Translations under genes and position numbers: made by a program | The notes under the pieces: model-generated | The model's database searches: none | What the model saw: the letters and a program-made list of their open reading frames with translations, nothing else | Told to the model about the DNA's origin: nothing | Assembly (NCBI GenBank): GCA_946886645.1 | Contig: CAMPIY010000020.1 | Location: 1 to 14,450, forward strand | Direction of reading: 5' to 3' | Source: an uncultured Sphingomonas sp. | GTDB taxonomy: Bacteria; Pseudomonadota; Alphaproteobacteria; Sphingomonadales; Sphingomonadaceae | DNA length: 14,450 bases | Shown here: positions 1 through 5,291 of the stretch, one piece after another | How the letters are laid out: every line of letters starts with the position of its first letter | Numbering within the stretch: position 1 is the stretch's first letter

Positions 1-736
1 CCTTATATTCGCGCAGGAATTCCTCGATCTGGCTCTTGTCGTCCTGGCTCTCGTTCAACGGGATGCGGATCTTGCCGCAGGGCGAGGTCATCGCCTTGGA
101 GAAGAGGCCGGTGACCTTCCCCTCAATGTCGAAGTAGCGAATTTCCTTAAAATTGAAGAGCCGTTCGTAGAATTCGGCCCAATGGTTCATCCGCCCGCGG
201 TTCACATTGTGGGTGAGGTGGTCGAGATAGGTGAGGTGGCTGGCGTGGCTCGCCTCTTGGCTTGCCGCGTCAGGCAGATAGTCGAAATCGACGTCGTAAA
301 TCGAACCGTTGTCGCCATATCGATCGACGAAATAGAGACGCGAACCGCCGATGCCCTCGATGGCGGGGATGTCGAGCTCACCCTCCGCGACGTCACCCAG
401 CACATTGGTCGCGCCCAACTCCAGCGCGCGGGCGTGGGCAGCCTTCGCATCCTTGACGCGGAAGGCCATGGCGCAGGCGCAGGGTCCGTGATCGCGGGCG
501 AATTGTTCGGCGAAGCTGTTGGCTTCGGCGTTGATGATGAAGTTGATGTCGCCTTGGCGGTGCAGCGTGACGTTCTTGCGCTTGTGCTTCGCGACGGCCG
601 GGAAGCCCATTTTCGCGAACAGCGAGCGCAGCAGTTCCGGATCGGGCGCGGCATATTCGACGAATTCGAAGCCGTCGGTGCCCATCGGATTCTCGAGGCC
701 CAGCGGGCCGAGCTCGATGGAAGGGGCGGTTGCCAT
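1..736 (-). CDS. hppD: 4-hydroxyphenylpyruvate dioxygenase, 3' end cut by window edge
   Basis: Non-haem Fe(II) enzyme of tyrosine catabolism that converts 4-hydroxyphenylpyruvate to homogentisate in the cytoplasm. Reading from the ATG at 736-734 gives 245 codons with no stop before the edge; the family usually has about 350-380 residues, so roughly the last third is missing. The N-terminal half contains ELGPLGLENPMGTDGFEFVE and, at about residues 171-183, LDHLTHNVNRGRM, which carries the first iron-ligand His (H173). The second His and the Glu ligand lie outside the window. The start is supported by AAGGAG (complement of 745-750) about 8 bases upstream. It is divergent from phhB across about 70 bases, which fits a shared phenylalanine/tyrosine pathway. 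I see no frameshift in the visible part. Function is recognised from motifs; identity is very likely. Confidence 0.95.
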   Translation of the reverse strand, partial: MATAPSIELGPLGLENPMGTDGFEFVEYAAPDPELLRSLFAKMGFPAVAKHKRKNVTLHRQGDINFIINAEANSFAEQFARDHGPCACAMAFRVKDAKAAHARALELGATNVLGDVAEGELDIPAIEGIGGSRLYFVDRYGDNGSIYDVDFDYLPDAASQEASHASHLTYLDHLTHNVNRGRMNHWAEFYERLFNFKEIRYFDIEGKVTGLFSKAMTSPCGKIRIPLNESQDDKSQIEEFLREYK

Positions 737-806
737 GACAATATCTCCTTGTGATGGCGCCCATCTGCGCTTGCGGCCCCCGCTTTGCAAGGCGTAGGGC
801 GGCGCC
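737..806. promoter_or_regulatory. divergent intergenic region between hppD and phhB
   Basis: This 70-base gap separates two genes that point away from each other and belong to one pathway, so it must hold the hppD promoter and probably that of phhB. It contains the hppD Shine-Dalgarno (complement of 745-750). I could not identify convincing -35/-10 boxes or a TyrR/PhhR-type operator. Two short inverted words (CTTGC at 770-774 with GCAAG at 787-791) are too short to call an operator. The regulatory role is inferred from gene orientation only. Confidence 0.4.
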
Positions 807-1067
807 ATGAACACTCCTGACGGATGGAATTTGAGCGCCGACGGCAAGGCGATGGAGCGGAGCTTTCGCTTCAAGGATTTCTCCGAAGCCTTCGCCTTTC
901 TAACCCGCGTTGCGATGCACGCCGAGAAGATTGACCATCATCCGGAATTCACCAGCGTGTGGAACCGGGTCGATTTCCGGCTGACGAGCCATGACGCTGG
1001 CGGCGTTACCGATCGGGACATCAAGCTGGCGGAGGCAATCGATCGGTTGGCGGAAAATCCGCGCTAG
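807..1067 (+). CDS. phhB: pterin-4a-carbinolamine dehydratase
   Basis: Cytoplasmic enzyme that dehydrates 4a-hydroxytetrahydropterin released by phenylalanine hydroxylase, so that the pterin cofactor can be recycled. The 86-residue product has the size expected for PCD/DCoH proteins. The family signature is complete: E40-x3-H44-H45-P46, W52, H62 and D71; H44, H45 and H62 correspond to the three active-site histidines. The ATG at 807 has only a weak purine-rich region upstream (TAGGGCGG). It is divergent from hppD and lies upstream of phhA on the same strand, but about 480 bases and a terminator separate it from phhA, so the two are unlikely to form a simple operon. Its stop overlaps by three bases the stop of a small minus-strand ORF. 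Confidence 0.95.
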   Translation: MNTPDGWNLSADGKAMERSFRFKDFSEAFAFLTRVAMHAEKIDHHPEFTSVWNRVDFRLTSHDAGGVTDRDIKLAEAIDRLAENPR

Positions 1068-1225
1068 CGCTTTTCCTGCTCCGTTTCGGGCAGCGGGTCG
1101 TCCTTGACCGCTGCAATCAGCATGGCGCGATATTCGGCGACGACATGGTGGCAAGCTCGCAGACTAGCCTCCAGCTCGGCGTCCAGCGCCTTGGCCGTCG
1201 TGGCAAGTTCCTGCTTTTCCTGCAT
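1064..1225 (-). CDS. possible small helical protein, unknown function
   Basis: A 53-codon frame from the ATG at 1225-1223 to a TAG that overlaps the phhB stop. The product is rich in Glu, Ala, Gln and Lys, with a likely amphipathic helix or short coiled coil in the first 40 residues ([20 protein letters not shown]) and an acidic-basic tail. I recognise no family. The region upstream of the ATG is G-rich but is not a clear Shine-Dalgarno. The frame stays open further upstream (ATG at 1300), but that extension reads as noncoding, with scattered Arg and Pro. The composition resembles a real soluble protein more than a shadow frame, but GC-rich DNA yields such frames by chance, so this is tentative. 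Confidence 0.35.
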   Translation of the reverse strand: MQEKQELATTAKALDAELEASLRACHHVVAEYRAMLIAAVKDDPLPETEQEKR

Positions 1226-1373
1226 TTCCCGAGCCCCGCATGGAGATTTGAGGCCAACTGCCGGGAGAGACAGAGGTGCCGCGCCTCGTCGTAAGGACAC
1301 TGTGGTTCGCCGTTACTACCGGATGAATCCCAGCCATCTTCCATTAATCGACCCCGTCGGATAAATCCGGTTC
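1226..1373. other. intergenic stretch upstream of the phhA leader
   Basis: Together with the following leader, this is the largest interval without a conventional gene (about 320 bases up to the phhA ATG). It presumably holds the promoter for the leader and phhA. The only candidate I see is a weak -10-like GATAAA at 1360-1365 without a good -35 partner. If used, it would start transcription almost at the leader ATG (1374), giving a leaderless or nearly leaderless message, which would fit the lack of a Shine-Dalgarno there. I see no repeat or RNA gene here. Confidence 0.25.
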
Positions 1374-1466
1374 ATGAGCTTCTTGCCCAGCTTGATCATC
1401 CTTCCGACGTCCGGCGCCCAGCCGGCGGCTGCGCCTTATTATCGTAACGCGGTGGAGAAAGGCTGA
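1374..1466 (+). CDS. candidate phhA leader peptide with tandem Tyr codons
   Basis: A 30-codon frame, ATG at 1374 and TGA at 1464-1466, ending in PYYRNAVEKG. Two adjacent Tyr codons (TAT TAT, 1437-1442) lie seven codons before the stop. They are immediately upstream of the first arm (1449-1456) of a stem whose second arm abuts the terminator before phhA. That arrangement is typical of leader peptides in amino-acid attenuators: a ribosome stalled for lack of Tyr-tRNA would cover the first arm. There is no recognisable Shine-Dalgarno before the ATG, and an in-frame TAA at 1362 prevents a longer form, so translation might rely on a leaderless transcript. The coding call rests on position and structure, not homology. 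It could be a chance ORF in an untranslated leader. Confidence 0.5.
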   Translation: MSFLPSLIILPTSGAQPAAAPYYRNAVEKG

Positions 1467-1530
1467 CGGCGCACGCGCGTTTCAGGTCAAATCCACCGCC
1501 CCGCCAAGCCTCGCTTCGGCGGGGTTTTTT
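1449..1530 (+). promoter_or_regulatory. candidate transcription attenuator (protector, antiterminator, terminator)
   Basis: Three mutually exclusive pairings can be read. Protector: GCGGTGGA (1449-1456) with TCCACCGC (1492-1499), eight perfect pairs, first arm inside the leader ORF. Antiterminator: AGGCT (1460-1464) with AGCCT (1507-1511), plus GGCG (1468-1471) with CGCC (1502-1505); this removes the 5' arm of the terminator and cannot coexist with the protector. Terminator: 1499-1524 followed by six T. A ribosome paused at the Tyr codons (1437-1442) would mask the protector and let the antiterminator form. One reaching the stop (1464-1466) would cover the antiterminator arm and favour termination. 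The expected outcome is phhA expression when tyrosine is scarce. Pairings are seen; the switching is inferred. Confidence 0.5.
1499..1530 (+). terminator. rho-independent terminator upstream of phhA
   Basis: The stem CCCCGCC (1499-1505) pairs with GGCGGGG (1518-1524), extended by AAGC (1506-1509) with GCTT (1513-1516) around a three-base loop with one bulged C, and is followed by TTTTTT (1525-1530). The U-run is only on the plus-strand side, so it stops plus-strand transcription. It lies just 20 bases before the phhA ATG and over 430 bases after phhB, which suits an attenuator better than a simple phhB terminator. Confidence 0.8.
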
Positions 1531-1549
1531 ATTGCCCAAGAGGAAAAAA

Positions 1550-2329
1550 ATGTTTCGAGACATTGCCGAAGGGATCCTGCCGCCACCCTTACCGGGATGG
1601 CGGCAGTATCTCGTTCCACAGGACTGGGAGGCATTCACCGAGGAAGAGCATGGCGTGTGGGACACGCTGTTCGCTCGGCAAGTGCCTTATCTCGGCACGC
1701 GGATCGTCAAGCCGTTCCTCGATGGCATCGGGAAACTTCAGCTCGACGAGCCCGGCGTCCCGGAACTGGCCCGGCTGAACGCGCGGCTTGAGCCGCTAAC
1801 CGGCTGGCGACTTGTATCGGTCGCGGGAATCGTGCCCGACGCTGCCTTTTTCGCGATGCTTGCGGCTCGTCGCTTCCCCATCGGCAATTTCATCCGGAGC
1901 GCCGGCAGCCTCGATTATCTGCAGGAGCCGGACTGTTTCCACGACATTTTCGGGCACGTCCCGTTGCTAGCCCATGCGCCGGTTGCCCGGCTCATGGAGG
2001 CCATGGGAAAACTGGGCGTCGAGAGCATTGCGGCCGGCTGTGGGGAGACGATCTCGCGGTTGTACTGGCACACGGTCGAGTTCGGGCTGGCGCTTGAGAA
2101 TGGGGAGCGGAAAATCCTGGGCGCGGGACTTGCGTCGAGTTTCGGCGAGGCGCATTTCGCGCTGGAAGCGGAAGTGCCCCGCCCCCGCTTCACCGTGCGG
2201 GACGCGGCCGCGACGGCCTATCGTAACGACCGGTTCCAGCCCCTCTATTTCGTCTCGGATTCGCTCGAGGGTGCGGCGGAGCGGTTGGAGGCGCTAGACG
2301 TAGCGGCCTTGGCCGAGCTGGCGGGGTGA
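1550..2329 (+). CDS. phhA: phenylalanine 4-monooxygenase (phenylalanine hydroxylase)
   Basis: Pterin-dependent non-haem iron hydroxylase that converts L-phenylalanine to L-tyrosine with O2 and tetrahydropterin. From the ATG at 1550 the product has 259 residues, the normal size of bacterial enzymes, which consist of the catalytic domain without the N-terminal ACT regulatory domain of animal PAH. The iron ligands are all present: H131 and H136 in PDCFHDIFGHVP and E177 in YWHTVEFGL. The ATG at 1550 is preferred over an in-frame TTG at 1532 because AAGAGG (1538-1543) sits about 6 bases before it and the TTG abuts the terminator. PhhB and HPPD are encoded nearby. The next gene overlaps or closely follows its stop. 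The upstream terminator and leader suggest control by attenuation. Confidence 0.95.
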   Translation: MFRDIAEGILPPPLPGWRQYLVPQDWEAFTEEEHGVWDTLFARQVPYLGTRIVKPFLDGIGKLQLDEPGVPELARLNARLEPLTGWRLVSVAGIVPDAAFFAMLAARRFPIGNFIRSAGSLDYLQEPDCFHDIFGHVPLLAHAPVARLMEAMGKLGVESIAAGCGETISRLYWHTVEFGLALENGERKILGAGLASSFGEAHFALEAEVPRPRFTVRDAAATAYRNDRFQPLYFVSDSLEGAAERLEALDVAALAELAG

Positions 2330-2349
2330 CGGGGCAGGACGCGGCGGCT

Positions 2350-2877
2350 ATGGCGTCCGCGATGACCGATGCCCCCGTTTCCCGCGAGTATCGTACGGGC
2401 TCCGATCCCCGGACGCTGCGCGATGCCCTGGGCTGTTTTGCGACAGGCGTGACGGTCGTGACCTGCCTCGACCCTGAGGGCAATCCCATCGGCCTTACCG
2501 CGAACAGCTTCACGGCATTGAGCCTGGATCCGCCACTGCTCCTGGTGTGTGTAGCCAAGAATACGGCCAGCGCGGCCCCGTTAAGCGCGGCCCGGCATTT
2601 CGCCGTCAACGTCCTCCAGACCGGCCAGCAGCCCGCCTCGATCACCTTTTCCACGCGTGTCGAGGACCGGTTCGGCTGCACGCCCTGGGCGCTGGGCGAG
2701 CATGGCGTACCCGTCCTGATGGACTCGCTTTCGGTGTTCGAATGTGCGCGGCACGCGATCCATGAGGGTGGCGATCATTTCATCCTCATTGGCGAGGTGA
2801 AGAAGGCGACATTCGAGGCTGGGCTCGATCCGCTGCTCTATTTCCGGGGACGCTATCGCCGCCTCCATTTCGATTGA
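2350..2877 (+). CDS. flavin reductase-like, FMN-binding split-barrel protein
   Basis: Member of the flavin reductase domain family (HpaC/RutF/DIM6-NTAB type), small proteins that bind FMN or FAD and use NAD(P)H, often supplying reduced flavin to a partner monooxygenase. Typical features are FATGVTVVT near residue 30, GLTANSFTALSLDPPLLLVC at about residues 47-66 and the C-terminal LLYFRGRYRRL. Length from this ATG is 175 residues, usual for the family. An in-frame GTG at 2326 would overlap the phhA stop (GTGA) and allow translational coupling. I prefer the ATG at 2350 because GGGGCAGGA lies 10 bases before it, but the choice is open. Its partner is not evident: PhhA is pterin-dependent and needs no reduced flavin. 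Substrate and cofactor preference cannot be told. Confidence 0.85.
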   Translation: MASAMTDAPVSREYRTGSDPRTLRDALGCFATGVTVVTCLDPEGNPIGLTANSFTALSLDPPLLLVCVAKNTASAAPLSAARHFAVNVLQTGQQPASITFSTRVEDRFGCTPWALGEHGVPVLMDSLSVFECARHAIHEGGDHFILIGEVKKATFEAGLDPLLYFRGRYRRLHFD

Positions 2878-2924
2878 TCGGGGCGCGGCGTGACTTGGCC
2901 TGAATTTCGGGGCAATTTCCGGGC

Positions 2925-5291
2925 ATGGCCAGCCGGGGGAAACGTGATTCGCCGAGCAGCGTAGGCGCCGCGTCCGAGCAGCACGGCGGCATGGACAATT
3001 CATCGGCCTTCGATTTCCGGCGGATGCTGGCGATCGCCGATGCGCTGCCGGTCCTGATCGCCTATCTCGACACGAACCAGCGCTACCTGTTCATCAACAA
3101 GGCCCTGGCCGACTGGTTCGAACTGCCGAGGCAGGACATCCTTGGCCGGACGATGCGCGAAGTGCTGGGCGAGGAGGCCTATCGAACCCGCGAACCGATG
3201 GTCGATGCGGCACTCGCGGGCGAGCGGCAATGGTTCGCGGCCGGCTATGACCATCCAACACGCGGCCAGCTTGCCGTCCAGACTGAATATGTCCCCCAAA
3301 GGTCGGCCAGCGGGAAGGTCGAGGGCGTCGTCATCCTCGTCCAGGACGTAACCGAACAACGAGTTGCCGAACGCTCGCTTCGGGAAAGCGAAGGACGCTT
3401 CCGGCGGATCGCCGATTCGGCGCCAGCGCTAATGTGGGTCAGCAGACTCGATCGCTCCCGGGATTTCGTGAACGGTGCTTACGCCGAATTTCTTGGAATG
3501 AGCGCGGAGGATGCTTGCGTCTTCGATTGGCGAAACGCCATCCACGCGGATGACAGCGAGCGGATCGTGGCGGAGAGCATCGCCGGGGAAGCGAGCCTCC
3601 AGCGCTTTACGCTGGAAGCACGCTATCGGCGTGCCGACGGCGAATTCCGCTGGGTCAGGTCGGTCTCGCAGCCCCGCTTTGGCCCCGACGGAGAGTTGAT
3701 CGGGTTCATCGGTGTCGGTTCAGACGTAACGGCGGAAAAGGAGGCGGAGCGCGAGCTTAAGGAGCAGGTCGCGGCACGCACATCCGAACTCGCGGCCAGC
3801 GAGGCACGGGTGAGGGGCCTGTTCGATTCCGCGCTGGAGATGATCGGCCTGTTGGATCTTGACGGCCGCTATGTCGAGGTCAACCGCTCGGCGCTGGATT
3901 CGCTTGGCCTTACCCAGGAGGGCGTCGCCGGCAAGCATCCCTGGGAAATCGGTCCTTTCCTCGGCCATCCGGAAAGCCAGGCGAAGCTCCAGTCGCTGGT
4001 CGCCAAGGCAGCGCGCGGCCACACCGCAACCGCGGAGATGCAAATCGATACGGTTGAAGGGCAAGCGAGCCTGATCGTCTCGATGAAGCCGGTGCTGGGT
4101 GACGACGGAAAACCAATGTTCCTGCTCGGCGAAGGGCGCGACATATCGGAACTCAAGTCAACGCAAGACCAGTTGCGGCAGGCGCAGAAGATGGAGGCGC
4201 TGGGCCAGCTTACCGGCGGGATCGCGCATGACTTCAACAATTTGCTGACCGTCGTGGTCGGCGGTCTCGACATTATTTCCAAGCGGGTCGAGGACGAGCG
4301 GCTGCTGCGCTATGCGACCAGCGCGCTGGCGGCAGCCGAACGCGGTGCGAGGCTGACCGGACAATTATTGGCGTTCAGCAGGGTACAGCGGCTGGAGGTG
4401 AAACCGACCTATGTCGCGCCGCTCATTGACGAAATGCGGCCGCTCCTTCGCAATGTGCTTGGGCCGGGGATCGAGAAGAAGTTCGACCTCGATCCGCACC
4501 TGATGCCGGTGATGGCCGACCCGACGCAACTGGAGGTGGCGGTGCTCAACCTCGCCATCAACGCCCGGGATGCCATGCCCAGCGGCGGCACATTGACGTT
4601 CAGCAGCAAGCGGCGACGGATCCTCGACGATCCAGAGCTGGAGCCGGGAAATTATATCGAGCTGTCGATCAGCGACACCGGCGAGGGAATGGCGCCTGAC
4701 GTGCTGGCTCGCGCGTTCGAGCCGTTCTTCACGACCAAGGAAGTCGGGAAGGGGACGGGCCTCGGACTGTCGATGGTCTATGGAATGGCGCGCCAATCGG
4801 GTGGCACCGCGAGGGTCGAGAGCGAGCTTGGCGTCGGTACCACGGTCAAAATCTACTTCCGCCGCGCTGGGCGCGGTGCCGATGCGCAAGCCGGCGTCGA
4901 CGATGTTGGCGCCAAGGCGTCCGGCAAGCGCAGCATGGCCAAGATCCTCGTGATCGACGACGACGATGATGTGCGGCAGTTCATCGTCTCGGGGCTTGAG
5001 GAATATGGGCATGAGGTGACGGAGGCCGACAGCGGCCAGGAGGGAATCGCGCGGTTCATCGAGACCGATCCGGACCTGGTAATTCTCGACTTCCTGATGC
5101 CGGGCATGTCCGGTGCGGAAGTCGCGTCTCACATTCTGGCGGCCAAGCCGGGGCAACGATTGTTGTTCGTGTCAGGCTACAGCGAAACGGATGTGATCAG
5201 GAAGGTCGCGCCCAACGCCGATATTCTGGCCAAGCCATTCCGGGCGGCGGTGCTGGATGAAGCGGTGCGCGAGGCGCTGGCCGCCGATTAG
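2925..5291 (+). CDS. hybrid sensor histidine kinase, PAS-PAS-PAS-HisKA-HATPase-REC
   Basis: A 788-residue signalling protein without transmembrane segments or signal peptide, so probably cytoplasmic. Order: three PAS/PAC modules (about 33-147, 158-272, 296-412), the second and third linked by a charged helix; HisKA with phosphoacceptor H435 in GGIAHDFNNLL; HATPase_c with N546 (NLAINARDAM), G1 box DTGEGM, then AFEPFFTTK and GKGTGLGLS; and a receiver domain (about 672-788) with acidic pocket D678-D680, phosphoacceptor D722 (ILDFLMPG), S750 and K770. All key residues are present, so autophosphorylation and phosphotransfer to its own receiver are expected. The HDFNN type resembles CckA/NtrB-like kinases. 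Input and output partners are unknown; no output gene is adjacent. Neither the ATG at 2925 nor that at 2991 has a clear Shine-Dalgarno; the longer form is given. Its stop overlaps that of the convergent GGDEF-EAL gene. Confidence 0.93.
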   Translation: MASRGKRDSPSSVGAASEQHGGMDNSSAFDFRRMLAIADALPVLIAYLDTNQRYLFINKALADWFELPRQDILGRTMREVLGEEAYRTREPMVDAALAGERQWFAAGYDHPTRGQLAVQTEYVPQRSASGKVEGVVILVQDVTEQRVAERSLRESEGRFRRIADSAPALMWVSRLDRSRDFVNGAYAEFLGMSAEDACVFDWRNAIHADDSERIVAESIAGEASLQRFTLEARYRRADGEFRWVRSVSQPRFGPDGELIGFIGVGSDVTAEKEAERELKEQVAARTSELAASEARVRGLFDSALEMIGLLDLDGRYVEVNRSALDSLGLTQEGVAGKHPWEIGPFLGHPESQAKLQSLVAKAARGHTATAEMQIDTVEGQASLIVSMKPVLGDDGKPMFLLGEGRDISELKSTQDQLRQAQKMEALGQLTGGIAHDFNNLLTVVVGGLDIISKRVEDERLLRYATSALAAAERGARLTGQLLAFSRVQRLEVKPTYVAPLIDEMRPLLRNVLGPGIEKKFDLDPHLMPVMADPTQLEVAVLNLAINARDAMPSGGTLTFSSKRRRILDDPELEPGNYIELSISDTGEGMAPDVLARAFEPFFTTKEVGKGTGLGLSMVYGMARQSGGTARVESELGVGTTVKIYFRRAGRGADAQAGVDDVGAKASGKRSMAKILVIDDDDDVRQFIVSGLEEYGHEVTEADSGQEGIARFIETDPDLVILDFLMPGMSGAEVASHILAAKPGQRLLFVSGYSETDVIRKVAPNADILAKPFRAAVLDEAVREALAAD

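Noticed and set aside
770..791. CTTGC/GCAAG inverted words in the hppD-phhB gap as a possible operator
   Set aside because: Only five bases per arm with a 12-base spacer and no match to the TyrR/PhhR box; expected by chance.
1532..1549. TTG start extending PhhA by six residues
   Set aside because: The TTG is two bases after the terminator U-run and has no ribosome site, while the ATG at 1550 has AAGAGG at good spacing.
4365..5156. 263-codon minus-strand open frame inside the hybrid kinase gene
   Set aside because: It is antisense to conserved HATPase and receiver motifs and has no motif of its own.
4935..5291. Internal ATG that could start a free-standing receiver domain (GKRSMAKILVIDDDDD)
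   Set aside because: There is no clear Shine-Dalgarno before it and the frame is continuous with the kinase, so a single hybrid protein is the simpler reading.
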